From NCBI RefSeq assembly GCF_007655005.1, contig NZ_SZVW01000006.1, forward strand, positions 310,001 through 374,000: a stretch of 64,000 nt of DNA. Direction: 5' to 3'. Origin of the DNA: Streptomyces tibetensis. GTDB lineage: Bacteria; Actinomycetota; Actinomycetes; Streptomycetales; Streptomycetaceae. Below the pieces are notes generated by a model. That model did no database searches. It saw only the letters and a program-made list of their open reading frames with translations, and had not been told where the DNA came from. The number at the start of each line of letters is the position of its first letter. The stretch's first letter is position 1. Position numbers and translations under genes: made by a program. This document shows, piece by piece, positions 8,418 to 16,114 of this stretch.

Positions 8418-11000
8418 CTACACCCACGTCCGGGGGCGGTAACGATTGGCACGTTCCACCAGGTCGATCCTCTCCTCGCCGCCCCGCGCCAGCCGGGCCA
8501 GCGTGCGGTACGAGCGTTCCAGACCGAAACGCAGGCCCCGCTCGTCCAGGCCGCTACCGAGCAGCGTCCGTCCCCCGGCGGCGGGAGGGGCGGAACCCTG
8601 GCCCCCGGAGAGTACCCAGTCCAGCGCGCAACCGAGGACTTCGGCCGACAACTGCTCCCGCCGCGCCGGATCCAGACCGTACGCCTCCAGCGCCTCGACC
8701 TGCGCGGCGGCCGCCGTCAGATCCCCCAGGAACGCCGCGTCGGCGGCGGTCGCCGTGCGCTGCCGCAGCCGCGCCCGCACGGCCGCGACCCGCGCTGCCG
8801 TGTAGTGGATGGAGGACTCCGGTACCGACTCCAGCGTGCGTACGGCGCCATGCCGGTCCCCGGTCGCCAGCTGCACGCGCGCCAGGCCGAACGCGGCGCT
8901 CACATAGCTCGGGTCGGTCGACCACACCAGCCGGTAGTACTCGGCGGCGTTGTCGAGCTGGCCCAGCACCTCCGCGCACAGGCCCAGCGCCAGCTTGGGC
9001 GCGATCTCGCCCGGGAAGGCGTCGTAGATCGCGTCGAAGGCGAGGGCGGCTCCCTCGTCGTCGCCTGTCACCAGGGCGGCCAGGCCCCGGTACCAGACCA
9101 CCCGCCAGTCGTCGGGCCGCTCACCCTCCAGCGAGACCAGCGCCTGCACCGCGGCGGCCGGATCGCCGGTCTCCAGCCAGGCCCTGATCTGCCTCAGCCG
9201 CGTCTCGATCGACGGGGCGGGGGCGGCCGCCAGGGCGCCGAGCAGCTCGCCCGGCGCCGAGGTCATCAGACCGGCCAGGAAACCGGCGTTGGGGTCGGTC
9301 GGGTCGACCCGCGGGACGGGCAGGGCGAACGCGGCGGCGGGGGTGTCGACGGGCTTGACGAGACTGTGCGCGGGCCCGGGCCGCTGCGGATCGGGCAAGG
9401 CGGCGGGAGCGCCGGCACGGGCCCGGGCCCGCAGCACCCGGGCCCCCAGGCGGGACACCTCGCCGTCCAGCCTCGGGAACAACTCCGTGTCCGGCACCCG
9501 CAGTTCCGGACCGAACAGCGTGGACAGGGCAGGGCGGGCGCGGCCCGTCTGGAGGGAGACGACCTCCCGCAGGACGCCCGTCAGCTGCTCGGTCATCTCC
9601 TGCGCGGAGGCGAACCGGCGGGCCGGGTCGGGGTCCGTGGCACGGACCAGGAGTCGGTAGAACGACTCGTACTGCCGGAACACCTCGATGTGGTCCGGGT
9701 CGGGCAGGGAGTCGGCGTAGACGTTCGTGTAGCCCTGGAAGTCGAAGGTCATGACCGCGAGGGTGCGGGCGACGGTGTAGAGGTCGCTCGCCACCGACGG
9801 GCCCGCCTCGGCCACCTCCGGGGCCTGGTAGCCGACCGTGCCGTAGATGGCCGACTCCTCGTCGTCCATCCTGCGCACCGCGCCCATGTCGATCAGCTTG
9901 AGCTGGTCCTCGGTCTGGATGGCGTTGTCGACCTTGAAGTCGCAGTACAGCAGGTTCCGGCTGTGCAGGTGCCCGAGCGCCTCCAGCGCCTCGATGCCGT
10001 ACGCGCAGGCCTGCTCCACCGGCAGCGGGTCGCGCCTGCCCTGCGGGGTGCGGCGGGCGTTGGCGATCTCCTTGAGCGACTTGCCGCCGACGTACTCCAT
10101 CACGATGTAGCCGTCGAGCGAACCCGTGCGCTGGTCCAGGTGCTCCACGAAGTTGTAGATCCGCACGATGTTGGCGTGCTCGATCTCCGCGAGGAAGCGC
10201 CGCTCGGAGATCGCCGCGGCCATCGCGTCCTGGTCGCCCGTGTCCAGCAGGCCCTTCAGGACCACCCACCGGTCGGACACCGCCCGGTCGACGGCGAGGT
10301 AGATCCAGCCGAGCCCGCCGTGCGCCAGGCAGCCGACCACCTCGTACTGGCCGTGCACCACGTCCAGGGCCTTCAGCTTCGGCACGAACGAGTACGGGTG
10401 CCCGCACTTGGTGCAGAAGCCCTCCGTACGGCCCGGCCGGTCGCCGCGTGCCCGGCCCACCTGGGCGCCGCAGTCGGAGCGCGAGCAGAACCGCTTCCGC
10501 TCGGGCACCTCGGGGTTGTCCAGGACCATCTCGCGCGGGTCGGGCCGCGGGATCGGCGGAACCTGCACCAGACCGGCGCCCAGTCGGCCCCGGGACCCGG
10601 AACCGGAGGCCGAGCCGGAGCTGCGCACCGACACCGAGCGGCCCGTCGACGTGCCCGACAGCGACCGCGACAGGCGCCCCGACACCGAGCGACGGGACTT
10701 CGACGACTGGGACGACGTCCGCGAACTGCGGCCACTGGCGCGGGAACTGCCGCTGCCCGCGGAGCCGCGGGAGCCGCCCCTGCCCCCGGCGGTGATGGCG
10801 GTGGGAGGCGAACCGACCATGCCTGCCCCCGAGGAGGAGCCCCCAGCCGCGACGACCGGGGCCAGACCGCAGGTGTCGCAGTACAACTCACCGCCGCCCA
10901 CGTCCTCGTACGTGCCCTCGCAACCCGGGCGCTGACAGGTGCGTGGCAGTGCGCCGGCCGGCTCCTGCGGCTGACTCATGGACTCCCCCTCGTCGCTCAT
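8418..11000 (-). CDS. PknG-like serine/threonine protein kinase with C-terminal TPR region
   Basis: About 860 residues. In order: zinc ribbon (CQRPGCEG...CDTCG), a Ser/Arg-rich low-complexity stretch, a second rubredoxin-like cysteine set (FCSRSDCG...FCTKCGHPY), the kinase domain and about 350 residues of helical TPR-like repeats. Kinase motifs: glycine loop LAHGGLGWIY, lysine in WVVLKG, catalytic loop YCDFKVDN, DMG in place of DFG, and GTVGYQAPEV. The rubredoxin-kinase-TPR order and the non-RD catalytic loop are those of PknG. The ATG at 11000 overlaps the upstream stop (ATGA); the ATG at 10979 has a stronger ribosome site (GAGGGGGAG) and is the alternative start. No membrane segment, so it is cytosolic and sensing must come through partners. 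Confidence 0.92.
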   Translation of the reverse strand: MSDEGESMSQPQEPAGALPRTCQRPGCEGTYEDVGGGELYCDTCGLAPVVAAGGSSSGAGMVGSPPTAITAGGRGGSRGSAGSGSSRASGRSSRTSSQSSKSRRSVSGRLSRSLSGTSTGRSVSVRSSGSASGSGSRGRLGAGLVQVPPIPRPDPREMVLDNPEVPERKRFCSRSDCGAQVGRARGDRPGRTEGFCTKCGHPYSFVPKLKALDVVHGQYEVVGCLAHGGLGWIYLAVDRAVSDRWVVLKGLLDTGDQDAMAAAISERRFLAEIEHANIVRIYNFVEHLDQRTGSLDGYIVMEYVGGKSLKEIANARRTPQGRRDPLPVEQACAYGIEALEALGHLHSRNLLYCDFKVDNAIQTEDQLKLIDMGAVRRMDDEESAIYGTVGYQAPEVAEAGPSVASDLYTVARTLAVMTFDFQGYTNVYADSLPDPDHIEVFRQYESFYRLLVRATDPDPARRFASAQEMTEQLTGVLREVVSLQTGRARPALSTLFGPELRVPDTELFPRLDGEVSRLGARVLRARARAGAPAALPDPQRPGPAHSLVKPVDTPAAAFALPVPRVDPTDPNAGFLAGLMTSAPGELLGALAAAPAPSIETRLRQIRAWLETGDPAAAVQALVSLEGERPDDWRVVWYRGLAALVTGDDEGAALAFDAIYDAFPGEIAPKLALGLCAEVLGQLDNAAEYYRLVWSTDPSYVSAAFGLARVQLATGDRHGAVRTLESVPESSIHYTAARVAAVRARLRQRTATAADAAFLGDLTAAAAQVEALEAYGLDPARREQLSAEVLGCALDWVLSGGQGSAPPAAGGRTLLGSGLDERGLRFGLERSYRTLARLARGGEERIDLVERANRYRPRTWV

Positions 11001-12331
11001 GCGCCCGGCCCCCTCCGGTCGTCCTCCGGCACGCCCTGCCCCGGCAGCCGCGGGCCGCCGAGCAGTTCCGCCGCCGCGTGCTGGAAGCGCAGCACCGCCT
11101 GCTCGGCGGCGCGCAGGTCGCAGGGAGCGCTCCACAGCATGCGGCGCGCCTTCTCGTACCGCTCCACCAGCAGTGCGTCCTCGGCGAAGCCGTGCCGCGC
11201 GACTTTCGCCTTGTACGCGTCGAGACGGCCGCGCAGCTCGGCACGGACCGCCAGCGGCGCGGTGACCGCTCCCAACGACTCACGGGCGCGCAGCAGTTCG
11301 TCCTCGGCCTTCTGCTCCAGCGACTCCAGCAGCGGGGACAACCGGTGCCACTGCGCCTGCCTGCGGTACTCGGCCGCCGCAGCCAGCTGCTCCTGCAGCA
11401 CGGTCGGCGGCCCGCTGACCACCGGCACCTCCGTCGCCGCGATCTTCGCGAGGACCTCGCCGCGTGCCGTGCGCGCCTCGGCGAGCGTGCGGTCCGCGCG
11501 GCTGAGGATGTCCCGCAGCCGCACGATCCGCTTCTCCGCGTCCTGGCGAACCGTCAGCACGGCGTCGATCTCGCGGCGTACGTCCTCCAGGGCGCGGGCC
11601 TCGCGGTCGTACACCGTCGTGTCCGGTCTGCCGCCGCCCGGCGCCGAACTGCCCTCCGCGGCCAGCCAGAACGCCAGCGGGTCCGAGACCACCTGCTCGC
11701 GCAGCTTGGTCAGTACCCGCGTGATGCGCTCCAGGTCGTCACCGGCCGGGTGCTCACTGGGGCGCACACCGACCGAGTGGGCGAGCCGGCGGGTGCGCTG
11801 GAGTTCGGCCGCGAGCAGGTCTATCCGGGCCGGCAGCGCCGACCAGACCGCGTCCGCGGCGACCACCATGTCCAGGCTCGTCGCGTACAGCTCGTTCATC
11901 CGGTCGACGAGGGTGGCGAGCGAGTGGCGTTCGCTGAGTTTGGTCGGACCGGAGTGCAGCGTCGGGGCGTTGGCCGTGGCCGTGGCGCTGCCCGCCACGG
12001 TGACCGAGTCGCCGTTCAGGAGCTCCGTCAGCTCCACCAGGTCCTCGCGGCTGGACCAGCGGCGGCGGGCCCGGATGTCGCGGGCGGAGCGCAGCGCGTC
12101 GGTGTACGCGTCGAAGTAGGTCCACAGCAGCGTGATCGACGCCTCCGTCGACGTCCAGCGCTCCTGGGTGACGCCGGTGAGCTGGGCGCCCTCCAGGAGT
12201 CTGCGGCCCGCGTGGTCCTGCAGGGCGAGGAGCGAGGTCTCGATCGCCTCGTGCTCCGCGCCGAGCCGCGCCAGCGCACGGTCCACCTCGTCCCGGTCCA
12301 TCACCGGCCCGGTGGGTCCCGTGGCGCCCAT
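10997..12331 (-). CDS. Helical/coiled-coil hypothetical protein of the PknG-like locus
   Basis: 444 residues, mostly alpha-helical by composition, with heptad-like stretches (for example around residues 210-275 and 290-350) and no signal peptide or membrane span. No catalytic motif is recognised. It starts at ATG 12331 behind GAGAGG and overlaps the kinase start by 4 nt (ATGA), which is the tightest coupling in the locus, so it may bind the kinase directly. It is absent from the three-gene PknG/GlnX/GlnH arrangement known in mycobacteria and is therefore the most obvious unknown component. Confidence 0.75.
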   Translation of the reverse strand: MGATGPTGPVMDRDEVDRALARLGAEHEAIETSLLALQDHAGRRLLEGAQLTGVTQERWTSTEASITLLWTYFDAYTDALRSARDIRARRRWSSREDLVELTELLNGDSVTVAGSATATANAPTLHSGPTKLSERHSLATLVDRMNELYATSLDMVVAADAVWSALPARIDLLAAELQRTRRLAHSVGVRPSEHPAGDDLERITRVLTKLREQVVSDPLAFWLAAEGSSAPGGGRPDTTVYDREARALEDVRREIDAVLTVRQDAEKRIVRLRDILSRADRTLAEARTARGEVLAKIAATEVPVVSGPPTVLQEQLAAAAEYRRQAQWHRLSPLLESLEQKAEDELLRARESLGAVTAPLAVRAELRGRLDAYKAKVARHGFAEDALLVERYEKARRMLWSAPCDLRAAEQAVLRFQHAAAELLGGPRLPGQGVPEDDRRGPGA

Positions 12332-12399
12332 CGATCACCTCTCGCTGCGGTAGTGCCCGTCGGGGCGTTCTCGGTCGTGGTCCGGCTGTGCGCCGGTCG

Positions 12400-13419
12400 T
12401 CAGCTCGTGCGGAGGTACTGCGGTGCCGGTGGTTCCGACTTCTTCGCATCCTTGCCCAAAGTCGCCGACAGCCATCGGTCGTACGACGCCTGCCAGCCGT
12501 TCGCGGTGTCCTTGCGGTAGTCGACCAGGATCTGGTTGACCCGGCGTACCAGATCGTCCGCGTCCTTCTTCATCGCCACGCCGTAGTACTCGGCAGTGAA
12601 GGCGTCGCCCTTGAGCTCGACCGTCGGATCCTGTGCCGCCTGGCTCGCCGCGAGCGCGCCGTCGGTGACGACGGCGTCGACCTCGCCGAGCTGGAGCCGC
12701 ACCAGACAGTCGAGTTGGTTCGGGACCGTGATCGATATGTCGGTGTCGGCGGGCAGTTCGCCGGCCTTCTGGTCCGCCTCCAGCTTGGAGTACGCCGTGG
12801 AGCCGGCCGCGGTGCAGACCTTGCGGCCCGCGAGAGTGCCGTCGTAGCCCTTGACGCGCGAGGACTTCGGGGCCAGGACCTGCTGGCCCGTCTTGAAGTA
12901 GGGCGCGGAGAAGGCCACGTCGGCGATGCGGTCGCAGTTGATCGTCATGGTGCGGACGACCATGTCCACGCTGCCGTCCTGGATCGCCGGGATGCGCTGG
13001 TTGGTGGGGATCGCCTTGAACTGGACGGCGTCCGGGTCGCCGAGGATGTCCTCGGCGATGCGGTGGACCAGGTCGATGTCGAAGCCCTCGAGCTCCGCGG
13101 TCTTGCCGCTGTTGGGGTTGCGGTAGCCCCACCGGTAGCTGTTCTGGTCGACGCCGACGATCAGCTTGCGCTTCCCGCCCTCGCGGTCCTTGATCTTCCG
13201 GATGGTGTCGCCGTCGGCGGAGGAAGGGGAGAGGGTCTGCTTCTCGGGGGCCTCGCAGTCGCCCTCCGCCTTGGTCTCGGCGGTACGGGTGGTCGCGGTG
13301 GTGTTCTGGGCGGTCTTCGTGGTCGTGGTGAGCGGCAGGCAGAGGGCCACCAGCGCCACCAGGGCGCAGACGACTGCCATCGCGGTCACTCCGCCCCAGC
13401 CCCTGAGCGTGTCTCGCAC
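12400..13419 (-). CDS. GlnH-like glutamate/amino-acid binding protein, membrane-anchored
   Basis: 339 residues. The N-terminal hydrophobic segment (VTAMAVVCALVALVALC, about residues 11-28) acts as signal or anchor; the Cys there is not in a canonical lipobox. The rest is a family 3 solute-binding domain of the polar amino-acid type (GVDQNSYRWGYRN..., EGFDIDLVHRIAEDI, IPAIQDGSVDMVV). It starts at GTG 13419 behind GGGAGG with 7-nt spacing. No amino-acid ABC permease or ATPase gene is nearby; instead it sits between the GlnX-like and PknG-like genes, as GlnH does in mycobacteria and corynebacteria, where it reports external glutamate or aspartate. A signalling role is therefore more likely than uptake. 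Confidence 0.88.
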   Translation of the reverse strand: MRDTLRGWGGVTAMAVVCALVALVALCLPLTTTTKTAQNTTATTRTAETKAEGDCEAPEKQTLSPSSADGDTIRKIKDREGGKRKLIVGVDQNSYRWGYRNPNSGKTAELEGFDIDLVHRIAEDILGDPDAVQFKAIPTNQRIPAIQDGSVDMVVRTMTINCDRIADVAFSAPYFKTGQQVLAPKSSRVKGYDGTLAGRKVCTAAGSTAYSKLEADQKAGELPADTDISITVPNQLDCLVRLQLGEVDAVVTDGALAASQAAQDPTVELKGDAFTAEYYGVAMKKDADDLVRRVNQILVDYRKDTANGWQASYDRWLSATLGKDAKKSEPPAPQYLRTS

Positions 13420-13448
13420 GGTCGTTCCTCCCTTCGCCCCTGGCCCGT

Positions 13449-14900
13449 TCACCGGTACTCCGACAGCCTGCGGCCGATGCCCACGACCGCGCCCGCCGCG
13501 CCCAGCACCGCCAGCACGGCCACACCGGCCGGCATGCCCGTCAGCGCGTCGCGGCCGTCGCCCGCCGCGCGCTTGAACTCCGTCTCCTCGTGCGCGAGTG
13601 CCGTGCGCAGGTTCTCGTCGACGCTGTCGAAGCACTCGCCGGTCGGGTCCTTGGTGCCGATGACCCGGTCCAGCGCCTGCTGGTAGTTGCCGTTCTCGTC
13701 CTGCTCGCGGGCCGCGGCGTGGCGCTTCTTCCACTCCCGCATGTTGCCCATGGCGGCGGTGACGGGGCGCTCGCCCGAGTCGTCGTCGGCGAGCTTCTCG
13801 GCTGCCGCCAGATACCCGGCCAGGTCCTTGATGTCCGTGCCGAAGTCGTAGTCGTAGGCGTCGTACGTCCTTTCGCCCACCTTCTTCGTCTCCGCGCCGC
13901 GGGCCACCAGGGTGAGGTTCTCATTGCCCCGGGCCTTGAGGGAGGCGATGCGCGCGTCGTGCAGCACGTTCAGGGAGCGGACGCCGTGGTCGAAGGAGTC
14001 GTCCAGGCCCGCGCGGGCGAGGGTGTGGCCGACGACCAGCCAGAGGAGGACGACCGTGGCGGTGGCGGTGGCGGCCACCAGGCCGTGGTTCAGGACCCTG
14101 TTCGTCCGCCGGTAGTTGCGGTGCTGGGCCCAGGCGAGGGCCGCCAGTGCGGCGACGCCGAGGGCGATGGCCGCCCAGGGGTAGGGCGTGGCGGCCGCGT
14201 AGTCCGCCCTGAGGCGCTGGTTCTCCTTCTTGTAGAGGTCCTCCGCCGCCGGGAGCATCTGCTCCTGCATCTTCTCGTTGGCGTAGCGGAGGTAGGCGCC
14301 GCCGACGGGGAAGCCCTGCCGGTTGTACGTACGGGCGCGCTCCACCAGGCCCTTGTACTGCGGGAGGAGTCGGTTGAGTTCGGCGATCGTCGCCGTGGAG
14401 GGGGAGTCCGGGTCGGCATTCGCGGCGGCGTTGACGAGCTTCTCCGCGGCCGTGCGGATGTCCCGCTCGTAGCGGTCGCGGGTGGCGGCCGATTCCTGGC
14501 CGCCGGCGAGGAAGCCGCTGGAGGCCGCGGTGTTGGCGTCCGCGAGGGAGCGGTAGATGTCGGCGGCGTCCGAGCTGAGGGGCTGGCTGCGGGTGAGGAC
14601 GTCGTCGGCGGCGGCCGCGCGGTCGGTCATCTGCCAGGCGGTGACGGCGCCGAAGGCGATGACGAGCAGGGCCAGCAGGGCGCCGATGATGCGCAGGCGG
14701 CCGGGCTCGGTGGTGGCGGCGGAGCGGAGCTGGTCGAGGCCCTCGGCGAACGCGGTGCGGCGGGGGCCTGTTGAGGGTGCCGGGGGCGCGAGAGGTTTTT
14801 CGGATGGCCGGGCGGGGGGCGCTGCCTGTGCCGGGACCGCCGGCAGCACGGGCAGGGCCGTGCCCGGTGGTGGCGGGCTGCTCTTCGGCGTGTGCGTCAC
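13449..14900 (-). CDS. GlnX-like membrane sensor protein
   Basis: 483 residues. A Pro/Ala-rich cytoplasmic N-terminus (about 75 residues) is followed by a transmembrane helix (IIGALLALLVIAFGAVTAW), an extracytoplasmic helical region, two central helices (AIALGVAALAALAWA and a Val/Leu-rich one ending LLWLVVGHTLA), a second extracytoplasmic region and a final helix near the C-terminus (GVAVLAVLGAAGAVVGIG). The size, topology and position before the binding protein and the PknG-like kinase match GlnX, which relays GlnH binding across the membrane. It starts at GTG 14900, placed 5 nt after GGGGGAGG; two upstream in-frame ATGs have poorer sites. It is the first gene of the seven-gene locus. Confidence 0.85.
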   Translation of the reverse strand: MTHTPKSSPPPPGTALPVLPAVPAQAAPPARPSEKPLAPPAPSTGPRRTAFAEGLDQLRSAATTEPGRLRIIGALLALLVIAFGAVTAWQMTDRAAAADDVLTRSQPLSSDAADIYRSLADANTAASSGFLAGGQESAATRDRYERDIRTAAEKLVNAAANADPDSPSTATIAELNRLLPQYKGLVERARTYNRQGFPVGGAYLRYANEKMQEQMLPAAEDLYKKENQRLRADYAAATPYPWAAIALGVAALAALAWAQHRNYRRTNRVLNHGLVAATATATVVLLWLVVGHTLARAGLDDSFDHGVRSLNVLHDARIASLKARGNENLTLVARGAETKKVGERTYDAYDYDFGTDIKDLAGYLAAAEKLADDDSGERPVTAAMGNMREWKKRHAAAREQDENGNYQQALDRVIGTKDPTGECFDSVDENLRTALAHEETEFKRAAGDGRDALTGMPAGVAVLAVLGAAGAVVGIGRRLSEYR

Positions 14901-14971
14901 TGTGACCTCCCCCATGGTCATCCGTCGCCGCAAGTATCGCTGCCGGGACCGACATCCGCACCGGCCTTGCC

Positions 14972-14985
14972 CCGATCTTGATCGG
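14972..14985. promoter_or_regulatory. Inverted repeat upstream of the GlnX-like gene, possible operator
   Basis: CCGATC-TT-GATCGG, a perfect 6+6 palindrome, lies 72 bp before the first gene of the signalling locus. It sits where a promoter-proximal operator would be expected. No known regulator is matched. Confidence 0.4.
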
Positions 14986-15007
14986 ATCGCAGCGTGGAGC
15001 GCGCCCC

Positions 15008-15073
15008 CTCGCACCACCCCTTGTCCAGGAACACGTACGAGGGGTCGGTTCGGTTCCCGTGGGGTGGTGTGAG
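15008..15073. repeat. Long inverted repeat downstream of the BadF-type kinase gene
   Basis: Arms CTCGCACCACCCC (15008-15020) and GGGGTGGTGTGAG (15061-15073) pair with one mismatch around a 40-nt loop. It is 70 nt after the stop of the minus-strand kinase gene and upstream of the GlnX-like promoter, so it could close the sugar operon, but it has no T-run. Confidence 0.4.
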
Positions 15074-15142
15074 GTGGTGGGAGTGCCTGCGGCGGCCCGT
15101 CCCCCTGCGTACGACGGCGGGTGCGTGGTGGTTGCCGCGGTG

Positions 15143-16114
15143 CTAGGCGTCGTAGTACGACCGCAGTCTGTCCTGCGCTCCCTCCTTCGGCCCGACCTCG
15201 TCCAGTCCCAGCAGTGCCGCGCCGAGGACCGGGCTCGCCGTCACCACCTGCGGGACCGCCTTGGGGGCGCGGTCGGTGAGCAAGTGCTCGATGTGGGTGT
15301 TCAGTCGGGCGTGCCGGGCCGCCAGGACGCCGCCGCCCAGGAGGACCGGTGTCGGCTCGTGCAGGAGGTCCAGGCGGGTCAGGGCCACGACCGCCATGGA
15401 GACCACTTCCTCGGCCTGGCGCTCGATGATCGTCCGGGCGATCGGATCTCCGTCGGCGGCCGTGGCGAAGAGGACCGGGGTCAGTTCGTGACGCCGGAGC
15501 GTCGGGATGCGCTCCAGGTGGAGCGCTTCGACGAGGGTGTACACCGAAGGCAGGCCGAAGTGGGCGGGGAGGGTGTGGGACAGGGCGGTGGGGGCGCCGC
15601 GGCCGTCCTCCGCCCGGGAGGCGTGCCAGAGGGCCTCCTCGGACAGGCCCCAGCCGCCGCCCCAGTCGCCCGAGACCCTGCCCAGTGCCGGGAAGCGGGC
15701 GGTGCGGCCGTCGGGGCGCATGCCCACGCAGTTGATGCCGGCGCCGCAGACGACCGCCACGCCCCGGGGTTCGGTGACACCGGCCCGCAGGATCGCGAAG
15801 GTGTCGTTGCGGACCGTCACCGTCGTGCCCCAGGCGCGTGCCCGCAGGGCCGTGGCCAACCGGTCCTCCTCCACGGGGAAGTCGGCGTTCGCCAGGCATG
15901 CCGAGACGTGGGTGACGGAGGTGAGTCCGGCGGTGGTGAGCGCCCTCGTCACCGTTTCGGCCAGGGCGTCCATCGCCGTGTCGACGCCGACGGCCGGGGG
16001 ACGGAAGCCGCCTCCGCGTGCCGTGGCGAGGACGTCCCCGTCCGCCGTGACGATCGCGACGTCCGTCTTGCTGTTGCCCGCGTCGATGGCGAGGACTCGT
16101 GCGGTCAGGCCCAC
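15143..16114 (-). CDS. BadF/BcrA-type ATPase, N-acetylglucosamine-kinase-like sugar kinase
   Basis: 323 residues with the ASKHA fold: phosphate-1 loop LAIDAGNSKTDVAIV at the N-terminus, phosphate-2/adenosine segments GVAVVCGAGINCVG (about residues 110-123) and LLGGGVLAARH near the C-terminus. Family members phosphorylate GlcNAc or related sugars. It starts at GTG 16114, which overlaps the upstream GH4 coding end by 10 nt (same mRNA, different frame), with GGGAG 8 nt upstream. In this operon it can supply the 6-phosphate that the GH4 enzyme needs, because the importer is an ABC system and does not phosphorylate. The exact sugar is unknown. Confidence 0.87.
   Translation of the reverse strand: MGLTARVLAIDAGNSKTDVAIVTADGDVLATARGGGFRPPAVGVDTAMDALAETVTRALTTAGLTSVTHVSACLANADFPVEEDRLATALRARAWGTTVTVRNDTFAILRAGVTEPRGVAVVCGAGINCVGMRPDGRTARFPALGRVSGDWGGGWGLSEEALWHASRAEDGRGAPTALSHTLPAHFGLPSVYTLVEALHLERIPTLRRHELTPVLFATAADGDPIARTIIERQAEEVVSMAVVALTRLDLLHEPTPVLLGGGVLAARHARLNTHIEHLLTDRAPKAVPQVVTASPVLGAALLGLDEVGPKEGAQDRLRSYYDA

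Noticed and set aside
6330..12119. 1929-codon plus-strand open frame opposite the VWA/PP2C/kinase/helical-protein genes
   Set aside because: It is antisense to four genes with clear motifs; long open frames opposite GC3-rich genes are normal in Streptomyces, and the product has no recognisable domain and an Arg/Gly-rich composition.
12400..13419. Amino-acid ABC uptake system
   Set aside because: Only the binding protein is present; no permease or ATPase of the polar amino-acid type is found beside it, and context points to signalling.
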